In this document: positions 33,401 through 40,376 of the stretch, one piece after another
Layout: each line of letters starts with the position of its first letter
How positions within the stretch are numbered: the first letter of the stretch is position 1
Source: CAYMKL01 sp964390805
Lineage (GTDB): Bacteria > Chloroflexota > Anaerolineae > VGOG01
NCBI GenBank assembly: GCA_964390805.1
Contig: CAYMKL010000031.1
Location: 1-57,015, forward strand
Direction of reading: 5' to 3'
Length of the DNA: 57,015 nt
Translations under genes and position numbers: made by a program
The notes under the pieces: model-generated
What the model saw: only the letters and a program-made list of their open reading frames with translations
Told to the model about the DNA's origin: nothing
Databases searched by the model: none

Positions 33401-34233
33401 TCCTCGGTGATGAGCCCCCACGCCGTGCCCCGCACCGGGGCGAAGCCGGTGACGATGTCCTGCCCATCGCGAGCGCGGGTGCGGAGGGCTCCCACCTGCC
33501 CACCTAGCACTTGCTGTACCACCGCTTGTTCCCAGAAGTCGTTTCCAATGAGGTCAGGGTCGGAATGGTAGATCAGTCGGCCATTGCCATCCACCAGGTG
33601 GAGGCCGCCCTCTCCCAGGCGCAGTTTCATAATGTTGCTGTAGAAGGCGTTGTCGGCCGTTTCCCCCACGCGAAACAAGCCGGCGATGATCCCCTTGAAT
33701 TCGCCATACTCGCCAGTGATGGGTACGGCAATAACGATGACTTCTGCCCCATCCGGCCCGTCGGCTACGATGTCCGAGCAGGCCGGTGACTCCGAGTAAA
33801 GTGTCTGGTGATGGACTATCTGGCGATAGAAGGTGCGGTCCGACCACCTCTGCCCCAGGACTTCAGGCCGCTCTGGTTCAGCGGCCACAACCGTCCCGAA
33901 GGCATTGAGTATCAACCCTCCAGCGTCAAAGACGGTTAAACGGTAGCGGGCCTTCTTGAGAGCATCGCGTTGGGCAGTCGGGTCGCCCTGGTAGATGTCT
34001 GTGGTGCGCGCCAGGGCTGCCAGAACGTTGGTGAACTCTGTCAGTTCCGTCGCAAACTCGCTGGCCGAGAGACGGGTTAGCTCCCGGTTCCGTTCAATAG
34101 CCAGGTCCTGGGTTACATCCTGGTAGGCGAAGAAAATCACCACGGCTACCGTGACCAGAATGATGGCTGTGGGAACGAAGGACCAGGCGATGATTTTGGC
34201 CCGTAAGCTGCCCCACCGGATTCCTAACAACAT
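30406..34233 (-). CDS. Hybrid-input sensor histidine kinase (Cache-HAMP-four GAF-HisKA_3-HATPase)
   Basis: This 1,275-aa kinase has a first membrane helix (about 15-37), an extracellular double-Cache-like domain (40-285) and a second helix (about 292-315). HAMP (TKPISELISAAQEVAGGNFG) and a coiled segment follow, then four GAF domains starting near residues 378, 548, 719 and 889. The dimerisation domain has the phosphorylated histidine in QRLARELHDAVTQTLFSASL. The ATPase domain has N-box QEALNNVVKHAQAS, DDGRGFD and GLGIMHERAQAIGA. It should phosphorylate the NarL-type regulators downstream. Two in-frame repeat insertions are visible: LRPAEGTK in GAF2 (32230) and a Pro/Gly-rich stretch inside the ATPase domain (30591). 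The start has GGGAGGA upstream and a TTGCCA-17-TAAGAT promoter. Confidence 0.92.
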   Translation of the reverse strand: MLLGIRWGSLRAKIIAWSFVPTAIILVTVAVVIFFAYQDVTQDLAIERNRELTRLSASEFATELTEFTNVLAALARTTDIYQGDPTAQRDALKKARYRLTVFDAGGLILNAFGTVVAAEPERPEVLGQRWSDRTFYRQIVHHQTLYSESPACSDIVADGPDGAEVIVIAVPITGEYGEFKGIIAGLFRVGETADNAFYSNIMKLRLGEGGLHLVDGNGRLIYHSDPDLIGNDFWEQAVVQQVLGGQVGALRTRARDGQDIVTGFAPVRGTAWGLITEESWAALTDASRSYGQFLLFLLVLGVLVPAVVVTVGVERITKPISELISAAQEVAGGNFGQTITAPTGDEIEELAEQFNLMAAQLKESYAHLEQRVSDRTKELAALNAVAATVGQSLHLDEILGDALDKTLQVLETEAGGIYLLDEKTETLTLTVHRGLSPQSVAEIDKLKVGEGFSGRVVQSCQPLVVRDISNDPRLTRMVVREEGLRSLASVPLCSKRKVLGTLFATTRGYREFTDQEVQLLTSIGNQIGVAIENVELFNAVQRRAEQFRVMGEVGRHITSILDVDELLGEIVRLLKKTFGYYLITVGLIEGDEVVFKAGTKTHWDDPQFRPPPAKVGGKGITAWVAATGEPLLAPDVSQEPRFLFLPDAAETRSELAVPLKLALRPAEGTKTAVIGVLNVESDQLNAFDESDLVVLQSLAYQAAVAIENARLFRDTARQVRELRALAEASRIISSMLEQDQLLQSLYEQITRIAPTDFYLIALYDEETNVVSIEINVDEGVHYPKEQYVLDKGLLKLVIHNKQPLRFDSLTEEKHKLDVEIVPTGSPKVNHGWLGVPMLYGDKVVGAIVVGSYQRGAFDEGHQQTLASVANQAAVALENALLFAERERRIDGMAVLNEVGRAISFTLQSDELLDLIHHQVGRVMYATNLYIALYDKTEDWVSFPLYVEGGQVRRHSRGRKASQGLTEYIIRSRQPLLLPDNVEGRMQELGIETMGTPAKSWLGVPMIAGDEVLGVIAVQSYTTENVYDEGHLNLLPTIAAQAAIAIENTRLYEQARQLAVMEERQRLARELHDAVTQTLFSASLIAEALSAIWESDQDEGRQLLKELRQLSRGALAEMRTLLMELRPTALVEANLRDLLRQLGESVTGRTGMPVTVTVEGDCALPDDVHVALYRIVQEALNNVVKHAQASQVIVSLRGIPTPPSLPPLTGGGWGGIELQVSDDGRGFDTSDVQPGELGLGIMHERAQAIGASLRIESQPAHGTQVSVVWKGYEPDD
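30591..30640. repeat. C/G-run palindromic insertion in the kinase ATPase domain
   Basis: Runs of C are followed by runs of G around CTGTGAG, making a palindrome. On the minus strand it encodes about 17 residues (IPTPPSLPPLTGGGWGG) between SQVIVSLRG and IELQVSDDGRG. In related kinases these two strands are joined by only a few residues. Confidence 0.7.
32230..32261. repeat. CCCTTCGGCAGGCCTCAGGG-type repeat in GAF2 of the kinase
   Basis: CCCTTCGGCAGGCCTCAGGG is palindromic and is followed by a partial repeat CTTCAGGG. It is read in frame as LRPAEGTK on the minus strand, within a loop of the second GAF domain. Confidence 0.55.
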
Positions 34234-34316
34234 GACTGTCCTCCCTGGCAGTGAGGTGCAATACGCTTCTGCTGACTCTTAAAAGCTGCGATTTCAAGTA
34301 GCCTGACGATACTCTA

Positions 34317-34345
34317 ATCTTACCACATTTTGCTCATACTGGCAA
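34317..34345 (-). promoter_or_regulatory. Promoter of the histidine kinase operon
   Basis: On the minus strand TTGCCA (34340-34345), a 17-bp spacer ending TGTGG and TAAGAT (34317-34322) lie about 84 bp upstream of the ATG at 34233. The spacer end and -10 match the promoter at 51387-51415. Confidence 0.5.
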
Positions 34346-34443
34346 TGCTGCTAGCCTGTCCGAGGTGTGTAGACACCAACAAAGTTCTCCCTCGCGTCAG
34401 GGTATAGTGAGGGAAATCTCCCCCTAAGCCGGAGTGATTGCCA

Positions 34444-34473
34444 TTACCATTTTTTGCCGAATGCTGGTATAAT
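34444..34473 (+). promoter_or_regulatory. Promoter of the MoxR operon
   Basis: TTACCA (34444-34449), an 18-bp spacer ending TGG and TATAAT (34468-34473) form an extended -10 promoter about 50 bp before the MoxR ATG. It is divergent from the kinase promoter in the same gap. Confidence 0.6.
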
Positions 34474-34522
34474 TTACGCCGGCTTGTACGCCTAGCTAAA
34501 TTGTCCGAGAGGAGTGTCATTC

Positions 34523-35473
34523 ATGGAAGAAGTCCAGGCGTTTGCTGAGAAAGTCATCAATAACGTGGAAAAGGTCATCATCGGCAAGCACGAGGAGATA
34601 AAGCTCACCCTGGTGGGCCTGCTCTGCCGAGGGCACCTGCTCATTGAGGATGTGCCTGGCGTGGGCAAGACGATGCTGGCCAGGTCCATCGCCAAATCCA
34701 TAGGCTGTACTTTCCGGCGCATCCAATTCACTCCGGATATGTTGCCTAGCGACGTGACCGGGGTGTCGGTCTTCAATCAGAAGACGCGAGAATTCGAGTT
34801 CCGGCCCGGCCCGGTGATGGCCCAAATCGTCCTTACCGACGAGATCAACCGCGCCACCCCCAAGACCCAGTCAGCTCTGCTGGAGGCCATGCAGGAGCAA
34901 CAGGTCACTGTGGATGGGGTCACTTACTCCATCCCTGAGCCTTTCCTCGTCCTGGCGACTCAAAACCCCATCGAGTATGAGGGCACCTTCCCCCTACCTG
35001 AGGCTCAGTTGGACCGCTTCATGATGCGCATCAGCCTCGGTTACCCCAGCCCTGAGGACGAGATAGCCATCCTCGATTCTCAGCAATATGCGCATCCGGT
35101 GGAGACTCTTGAGCAAGCGATAGACGTCCGGGAACTGCTAGACGCTCAGGAGAAAGTCAAAGAGGTTTATGTGGATCCTTTGGTCAAAGAATACATCGTG
35201 ACCCTGGTGAACGCCACCCGCGACCACCCCGACGTTTACCTTGGGGCCAGCCCCCGTGGGAGTCTGGCTCTCTACAAAACCAGTCGAGCGCGAGCCGCCA
35301 TCCTGGGGCGTGACTACGTCATCCCCGATGACATTAAGGCCCTGTCCATGCCCACCCTGGCCCATCGCCTGATCGTCAGCCCCTCGGCCCGCATCAAAGA
35401 GGTTGACCCCAGGGCCGTGGTGGAGGAGACCCTCCAATCGGTACCCGTCCCCGGCGCCCGAGTCCGCGTCTGA
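34523..35473 (+). CDS. MoxR-family AAA+ ATPase
   Basis: This 316-aa chaperone-like ATPase has Walker A EDVPGVGKTMLARSIAKS, Walker B IVLTDEINRATPKTQSALLE, sensor 1 LATQNPIEYEGTFPLPEAQL and the arginine-finger and lid region DRFMMRISLGYPS. MoxR proteins help mature or activate partner complexes, typically with DUF58 and von Willebrand A-domain proteins. A DUF58 gene follows two genes downstream, consistent with this. A GTG at 34514 is in frame but overlaps GAGGAG, the ribosome-binding site for the ATG at 34523, so the latter is used. It is the first gene of a plus-strand operon. Confidence 0.93.
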   Translation: MEEVQAFAEKVINNVEKVIIGKHEEIKLTLVGLLCRGHLLIEDVPGVGKTMLARSIAKSIGCTFRRIQFTPDMLPSDVTGVSVFNQKTREFEFRPGPVMAQIVLTDEINRATPKTQSALLEAMQEQQVTVDGVTYSIPEPFLVLATQNPIEYEGTFPLPEAQLDRFMMRISLGYPSPEDEIAILDSQQYAHPVETLEQAIDVRELLDAQEKVKEVYVDPLVKEYIVTLVNATRDHPDVYLGASPRGSLALYKTSRARAAILGRDYVIPDDIKALSMPTLAHRLIVSPSARIKEVDPRAVVEETLQSVPVPGARVRV

Positions 35474-35487
35474 TGCTACCTTGTCTG

Positions 35488-35575
35488 TGTCATTGCGAGG
35501 CGTTTTTTGCCGAAGCAATCTCCACCTCGCGAATTGGGGATCGCTTCGGCGGAAAAGCGTCGCCTCGCGATGACA
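35488..35575. repeat. TGTCATTGCGAGGCG-type inverted repeat
   Basis: TGTCATTGCGAGGCG...GCCGAAGCAATCTCC pairs with the reverse complement of GGGGATCGCTTCGGC...CGCCTCGCGATGACA. It is a dispersed palindrome between the MoxR gene and the radical SAM gene. Parts reappear at 47505-47742. Confidence 0.75.
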
Positions 35576-35656
35576 CTTGGAGTTTCTGCCCTTATGAGTG
35601 GCGCGAGCGCGACATGGAGCAGTTCGCAATGACATCTACGAAAGAGCCCAATTCCT

Positions 35657-37423
35657 ATGACTAAAACAAACCTGGTTCTACTTCACGCGCCCAGTGTCTA
35701 TGACTTCCGTAAAGAGTCAATTCTCTACGGCCCGGTTAGCGATGTGGTACCCTCCACCACTGTCTTCGAGATGTACCCCATCGGCTTCACAACCCTGGCC
35801 GAACACCTGGAGCGGCACGGCCTGCGGGTGCGCATCGTCAACCTGGCTGTGCGCATGTTGAACGATGCCAAGTTCGATGTGGAGAAGCAGATTCGCCGCC
35901 TGCGCCCCGACGCCTTCGGCATTGACCTCCATTGGCTGCCCCACGCTCACGGAGCCATAGAAGTAGCCAGGATCGTCAAGAAACTTCACCCCCACACCCC
36001 CGTCATCTTTGGCGGACTCTCGGCCACTTATTATCACCAAGAGCTGATGGACTACCCCGCCGTGGACTACGTGGTTCGGGGCGACTCCACCGAGGAGCCG
36101 CTGCGACAATTGATGCGCTGCATCGTGGAGGGAAGCGAGCCTCACGACGTGCCCAACCTCACCTGGCGGGATGGTCAGGGACAGGTACAAGTGAACCCCC
36201 TCACCTACAGCCCTGAAGACCTGAATGGTGTCCTCATAGACTATGGCTATGTGGTCAGGGCCGTGGCTCGCTATCGCGATCTGGCCAACTTCGTCCCCTT
36301 CCAGCGTTGGTTGGGGTATCCCATCACCGCCGCCCTCACCTGCCGGGGTTGCCATCACAACTGTCTGACCTGCGGTGGCTCGGCCCGGGCCTTCCGGGAA
36401 TTCTACGGGCGGGCCAGGCCGGCTTTCCGATCTCCTGAGGCGTTGGCTCAGGACATCAGAAACATCCAGCGCTTCAGCAAGGGACCCATCTTCGTGCTGG
36501 GCGACATCCGCCAGGCCGGGATGGAGCAGGCCGAGCGTTTCCTGAAAGCCGTCGAGGGCTTCGATGGCCAGTTGATGCTCGAGTTTTTCGGACCTGCTTC
36601 CCGCGACTTCTTGCAGAAGCTGGGAAAGGCAGCGCCCAACTTCGTCCTGGAGATCTCGCCGGAGTCCCACAGTGAGGAGGTGCGCCGCACCTTTGGCCGG
36701 CCTTACTCCAACGAGGAGCTGGAGGACACCATCGGCTATGCTCTTGAAGCCGGCTGCCAGCGCCTGGACCTGTTCTTTATGATCGGCCTGGCCAAACAGA
36801 CATATCAGACGGTCATGGGGACGGTTGAGTACTGTGATCACTTGCTGCGACGTTTCAACAAGCCCGCAGGCCGCACGCGCTCGACATATGATGGTCAGCC
36901 CTCTTATGTACACCCGTTTATCTCGCCCCTGGCTCCCTTCCTCGACCCCGGCAGCCTGGCTTTCGAGCAGCCAGAAGCCCACGGCTATCGGCTTTTCCAC
37001 CGCAGCCTGGAAGAGCACCGCCAGGCGCTCCTACAGCCTAGCTGGAAGTACGTGCTCAATTACGAGACAGAGTGGATGAACCGGGACGAGATCGTGGCCA
37101 GCACTTACCAGGCGGGCCTGCGCCTCAACTCCATCAAGGCCCGCCACGGCCTGGTTGATCGCCAGCGGGCTGAAGCGGTCGAGAAGCGCATTCGCAAGGC
37201 CATGATGCTCATCAAGCAGATAGACGACATCGTGAGCATCCCCGACCAGAGGCGGCGAGAGAAGCTGCTGACGGCCCTCAAGCCCCAGGTGGATGCCGCC
37301 AACCTGTCCACCGTCTGCGACAAGCGGGAGCTGGAGTTGCCCCTGGGGTGGCTCAAGTTAGACATACCCAGGGCGGCCCTGCTCCTCTTGAATGATCTGG
37401 TAGCTAAGGCGGCAAGAAAATGA
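35657..37423 (+). CDS. B12-binding-domain radical SAM protein
   Basis: The protein has 588 aa. The N-terminal cobalamin-binding-type Rossmann region (residues 1-170) has YPIGFTTLAEHLERHGLRVR and VIFGGLSATYYHQEL. The radical SAM domain carries the 4Fe-4S motif CHHNCLTC (C-x3-C-x2-C, about residues 234-241), within RGCHHNCLTCGGS. A long C-terminal region follows. Its layout recalls the Ta0216-type B12/SAM family (TIGR04190), a tentative match. The reaction is unknown; such enzymes often methylate or rearrange unactivated carbons. It sits between MoxR and DUF58 genes and its stop overlaps the DUF58 start (ATGA), so translation is coupled. Confidence 0.88.
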   Translation: MTKTNLVLLHAPSVYDFRKESILYGPVSDVVPSTTVFEMYPIGFTTLAEHLERHGLRVRIVNLAVRMLNDAKFDVEKQIRRLRPDAFGIDLHWLPHAHGAIEVARIVKKLHPHTPVIFGGLSATYYHQELMDYPAVDYVVRGDSTEEPLRQLMRCIVEGSEPHDVPNLTWRDGQGQVQVNPLTYSPEDLNGVLIDYGYVVRAVARYRDLANFVPFQRWLGYPITAALTCRGCHHNCLTCGGSARAFREFYGRARPAFRSPEALAQDIRNIQRFSKGPIFVLGDIRQAGMEQAERFLKAVEGFDGQLMLEFFGPASRDFLQKLGKAAPNFVLEISPESHSEEVRRTFGRPYSNEELEDTIGYALEAGCQRLDLFFMIGLAKQTYQTVMGTVEYCDHLLRRFNKPAGRTRSTYDGQPSYVHPFISPLAPFLDPGSLAFEQPEAHGYRLFHRSLEEHRQALLQPSWKYVLNYETEWMNRDEIVASTYQAGLRLNSIKARHGLVDRQRAEAVEKRIRKAMMLIKQIDDIVSIPDQRRREKLLTALKPQVDAANLSTVCDKRELELPLGWLKLDIPRAALLLLNDLVAKAARK

Positions 37424-38718
37424 AGGCAAATCGCTTAGTTTTTCTACTGGGATTGGCGTGCTTGATAGCGGCCCTGGCCACAGGGCGCGATCTGTTCTAC
37501 ACCCTGGCCTACCTGATCGCCGCCATCATCGTCTTCTCCTACCTCTGGACTTGGACAAGCATTCGTTGGGTACACGTTACCCGCTACTTATGGGCCAAGA
37601 AGGCTGAGGTGGGCAGAACCTCCGAGGAAAGATTCATGGTGCGGAACACCAGCCTTCTGCCCAAGCTGTGGCTGGAAGTCCGGGACCACTCGGACTTGCC
37701 CGATCATCAAGCCAGCAACGTGCTAGACTCGTTTGGGGCTAGAAAAGAGCGAGGTTGGACGGTCAGGACCCTATGCCGGCAACGAGGCCGCTTCACACTG
37801 GGACCCGTTACCCTTACTACGGGCGATCCCTTCGGCCTGTTCAAGATGCAGCGCGAGTTGTCCCAGACCTCAAGCATAATCGTCTACCCGGCCATCGTTG
37901 AGCTGACGGGCTTCGCAACCCCCAGCGGGCAACTGCCGGGGGGAGAAGCCCTCCGCCGCCGCACACACTATGTCACCACCAATGTCCGCGGGGTGCGGGA
38001 CTATGCGCCGGGCGACAGCTTCAACCGCATCCACTGGCCTTCCACGGCCCGCAAGGGTCATTTGATCGTCAAAGAGTTCGAGCTGGACCCCATGGCCGAC
38101 GTCTGGCTCTTCCTGGACATGGACAAGTTGGCTCAAGCGGAGCTAGAATGGGAGCCTACCCTCGAAAGGCGCGGGCCGGCCCTGCTTTGGGCCAAGCGCC
38201 CCCGGCTGGAGTTGGCCCCCTCCACCGAAGAATACGGCGCGACCATCACTGCCTCTCTGGCCAAGTATTTCATCATCCGCAACCGGGCGGTAGGGGTGGT
38301 CTCTTATGCTCAGCAACGGGAAGTGATTCCCGCCGACCGAGGCGAGCGCCAGCTTTCCAAGATTCTGGAGACTCTGGCCGTGATAAAGGGGGTGGGGAAG
38401 ATACCGCTGGCCCAGGTGCTGGCCGCCGAGGGCATGCACCTCGTACGAGGCACCACCATCATCGTCATCACCTCCTCGCCCGATAAGGACTGGGTCATCG
38501 CTTCGCGCCATCTGGAGCAGCGAGGCTTGAGAGTGATCGCCGTGCTTGTCGCCTCCGACAGCTTCGGCGGGGAGTGGGGAATGGAAGAAGTGACGGCAGA
38601 GCTGGCTGCCGGAGGCACACCCACCTACATCGTGAGGGAGGGCGACGACCTGGCGGAGGCCCTCAGCCAGAGAGCGTGGGGTATCATTGAACGGCCTCGC
38701 TACATTTCGAGGAAGTGA
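37420..38718 (+). CDS. DUF58-domain membrane protein
   Basis: The protein has 432 aa. Two N-terminal membrane helices (LVFLLGLACLIAALATG and TLAYLIAAIIVFSYLW) are followed by a beta-rich region and the diagnostic DUF58 motif VRDYAPGDSFNRIHWPSTAR KGHLIVKEFE. A vWA-like segment (VWLFLDMDKL) comes next. DUF58 proteins are standard partners of MoxR ATPases. The ATG overlaps the stop of the radical SAM gene by four bases. The role of the complex is not known; in other bacteria such pairs affect envelope or stress functions. Confidence 0.9.
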   Translation: MKANRLVFLLGLACLIAALATGRDLFYTLAYLIAAIIVFSYLWTWTSIRWVHVTRYLWAKKAEVGRTSEERFMVRNTSLLPKLWLEVRDHSDLPDHQASNVLDSFGARKERGWTVRTLCRQRGRFTLGPVTLTTGDPFGLFKMQRELSQTSSIIVYPAIVELTGFATPSGQLPGGEALRRRTHYVTTNVRGVRDYAPGDSFNRIHWPSTARKGHLIVKEFELDPMADVWLFLDMDKLAQAELEWEPTLERRGPALLWAKRPRLELAPSTEEYGATITASLAKYFIIRNRAVGVVSYAQQREVIPADRGERQLSKILETLAVIKGVGKIPLAQVLAAEGMHLVRGTTIIVITSSPDKDWVIASRHLEQRGLRVIAVLVASDSFGGEWGMEEVTAELAAGGTPTYIVREGDDLAEALSQRAWGIIERPRYISRK

Positions 38719-38725
38719 GCCAGAT

Positions 38726-39313
38726 ATGAATCCACTGAACATGACCCTTCTGGAGAAGGAAGTGCCAGAGACACCAGGGAAGTCCGAAGCAGTTACCCTA
38801 CGCGACGGCACGGCGGTGACGATCCGGCCTATCCGCCCGGACGACGCGCGCGGACTGCAGGCCCTATTTGACCGGCTCTCGCCTGAGAGCATTTCCCTAC
38901 GCTTTCTCGGGCAGCTCAAGGAGCTGCCGTACGAACAGGCCAGGCAACTGGCCAACGTGGACTACCACAAGCGGATGGCGCTGCTGGCAACACGGGAGCA
39001 CGACGGTGAACAGCACATCATAGCCGTTGCCCGCTACGCAGTAGATCCAACAGCAGGGCCAGACGTGGCTGAGGCGGCGATCGTCGTCGAAGACGAGTAT
39101 CAGAAGCGAGGGCTGGGAACGCTCCTGCTGACCCGGTTGGTGGCCTATGCCCAGGCGCACGGTATCCACGCCTTCATGGCCACAGTCCACCAGGACAATA
39201 TCCAGATCATGCGATTTGTACGGCACAGCGGACTGCCGTCCAAGAGCACGTTGGAGGCAGGGGTATGGGAGATCCTGGTGAAATTGGAGCCCGAGGGGAT
39301 TTCTGTTGTATAA
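38726..39313 (+). CDS. GNAT-family N-acetyltransferase
   Basis: This 195-aa protein has a GNAT fold: TLRDGTAVTIRPIRPDDARG at the start, acceptor-side RLSPESISLRFLGQLKELPY, and the acetyl-CoA loop VEDEYQKRGLGTLLLTRLVA (R/Q-x-x-G-x-G/A). The first part resembles GNAT domains attached to acetate-CoA-ligase-like proteins. Substrate is unknown. ATG 38726 is preceded by GAGGAAGTGA; an earlier TTG lies inside the DUF58 gene and is not used. Its stop codon TAA is part of the TATAAT -10 of the next gene's promoter. Confidence 0.87.
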   Translation: MNPLNMTLLEKEVPETPGKSEAVTLRDGTAVTIRPIRPDDARGLQALFDRLSPESISLRFLGQLKELPYEQARQLANVDYHKRMALLATREHDGEQHIIAVARYAVDPTAGPDVAEAAIVVEDEYQKRGLGTLLLTRLVAYAQAHGIHAFMATVHQDNIQIMRFVRHSGLPSKSTLEAGVWEILVKLEPEGISVV

Positions 39314-39338
39314 TGAGTCCAGAGAGATTGGCTACTCG
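39297..39338 (+). promoter_or_regulatory. Promoter overlapping the GNAT stop; partial copy of the 40452-40495 promoter
   Basis: GGGGATTTCTGTTGTATAAT and the downstream GAGTCCAGAGAGA match GGGGATTTTTGTTGTATAAT and GAGTCTAGAGAGA at 40449-40482 almost base for base. The -10 is 39309-39314. The palindromes and the TGCG -35 of the full cassette are absent here. Confidence 0.55.
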
Positions 39339-39376
39339 TGCCAACCATTATCAGCGAGACTGGGAGGACACAAGTA

Positions 39377-40030
39377 ATGATGAGGAAGAAACTGCTACTT
39401 AGTATTCTGACGCTCGCTCTGCTGTTGGCCAGTTGTGGTCAGCCTAGCGCATCACCAACGCCCACTGAGGTGGCACCGGAACCAATGCCCACTGAGGTGG
39501 CACCGGAACCAACGCCCACTGAGGTGGCACCGGAACCAACGCCCACTGAGGTGGTACCGGAACCAACGGCCACTCAGGTGGCACCGGAACCAACGGCCAC
39601 AGCCGCACCGACGCAGGAGCCGACAGCCGTCGAGGGCGGGGTCATCACCAGCGAGGCCATGGTTGAGGGCATCGAGATCCTGCTGCTCGAGTCGTTCCCG
39701 ATACAGGTGCACGTTGTGGCCCAGGGCAATCTACCTGATAGCTGTACGGAGATTGCTGAGGTAACCGAAGAACGAGATGGCGATACCTTCCGGGTGACCA
39801 TCACCACCTCTCGTCCTGCGGATGCGATGTGCGCCGCGGTGCTCATACCGTTCGAGGAAGTGATCGCGCTGGACGTGGTGGGCCTGCCAGCGGGGGTCTA
39901 CACTGTGAACGTGAACGGGGTGAGCGACACGTTTGAATTCACAGTGGACAATGTGATGGCTGGACCACCTGTTGAGCCGCGCCAAGAATACGTCCCTACA
40001 TTGGTGCAGAAGAGCTGTTGGATGCTATGA
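39377..40030 (+). CDS. Repeat-containing lipoprotein of unknown function
   Basis: This 217-aa secreted lipoprotein has lipobox LLASC followed by five copies of a 9-residue unit close to PTEVAPEPT (27-bp DNA repeat, about 39460-39600). A compact domain of about 100 residues follows (EGIEILLLESFPIQVHVVAQ, DTFRVTITTSRPADAMCAAV, GLPAGVYTVNVNGVSDTFEF). The domain looks like an immunoglobulin-like or protease-inhibitor-like beta fold; I do not recognise a named family. GGGAGG nine bases before ATG 39377 sets the start. The last ~15 residues (EYVPTLVQKSCWML) lie in a region whose other frame belongs to the fragment at 40018, suggesting the C-terminus was altered by a fusion. Confidence 0.8.
   Translation: MMRKKLLLSILTLALLLASCGQPSASPTPTEVAPEPMPTEVAPEPTPTEVAPEPTPTEVVPEPTATQVAPEPTATAAPTQEPTAVEGGVITSEAMVEGIEILLLESFPIQVHVVAQGNLPDSCTEIAEVTEERDGDTFRVTITTSRPADAMCAAVLIPFEEVIALDVVGLPAGVYTVNVNGVSDTFEFTVDNVMAGPPVEPRQEYVPTLVQKSCWML
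39460..39600 (+). repeat. 27-bp tandem repeat in the lipoprotein gene
   Basis: About five direct copies of a 27-bp unit (CCCACTGAGGTGGCACCGGA ACCAACG) encode the PTEVAPEPT linker. The near-identity of copies makes it prone to length change. Confidence 0.85.
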
Positions 40031-40287
40031 CCGAGGGATATGGCTTGGCGAAAAGGCCGCAGAGCACCGGTGAGCGCCAGGCCAACGACCCTTCGACAGG
40101 CTCAGGGCATCGCCTGACCTGGTCACTCTACACTTTTGAGGCTCAGGGCCTCCCCAGGGACCTCGCGCTGGCGGAGAGCGAAGGGCTGACTCTCATTGTG
40201 ATACTGCGGAGCCCAACCGATGAGCGCGACGCGCTTTACGAGACGGTCTTCTTGCCCATCGTGGATGCGCTGGTGCCGATAGAGTAG
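40018..40287 (+). pseudogene. Fragment of a lipoprotein domain like the N-terminus of the 10280 serine hydrolase
   Basis: The frame, open from before 39990 (IGAEELLDAMTEGYGLAKRP), ends LTWSLYTFEAQGLP ... DALYETVFLPIVDALVPIE. This parallels HFTWNLYAVEVKQP ... DALHNAVFVPAVEALAPV in the protein at 10280-11845. It lacks a signal peptide and proper start (the nominal start is TTG at 40018), so it looks like the 3' end of a lost gene joined to the preceding lipoprotein. A CCCTTCGACAGGCTCAGGGC repeat is inserted in frame (DPSTGSGHR). Confidence 0.55.
40089..40110. repeat. CCCTTCGACAGGCTCAGGGC short palindromic repeat in frame
   Basis: This is the cleanest example of the dispersed repeat (CCCTTCGACAGGCTCAGGGC). 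It encodes DPSTGSGHR inside the gene fragment at 40018-40287. Comparison with the related domain at 10280 shows these residues are extra. Confidence 0.7.
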
Positions 40288-40337
40288 ACGCGTCAACGGA
40301 GTCAGCACGCCAACGGAGTTGGTGGCGACAATTAACA

Positions 40338-40376
40338 GGGGTAAGGGTGTGCATCACAACGCGCGCCCTCACCCCT
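40338..40376 (+). terminator. Hairpin between the lipoprotein fragment and the transporter promoter
   Basis: AGGGGTAAGGG...CCCTCACCCCT forms an imperfect stem just upstream of the promoter cassette at 40377. There is no real T-run, so its role as terminator is uncertain. Confidence 0.35.

Noticed and set aside
35717..37018. 433-codon minus-strand frame opposite the radical SAM gene
   Set aside because: The plus-strand protein has Fe-S and B12-type motifs and operon overlap; the opposite frame has no family features.
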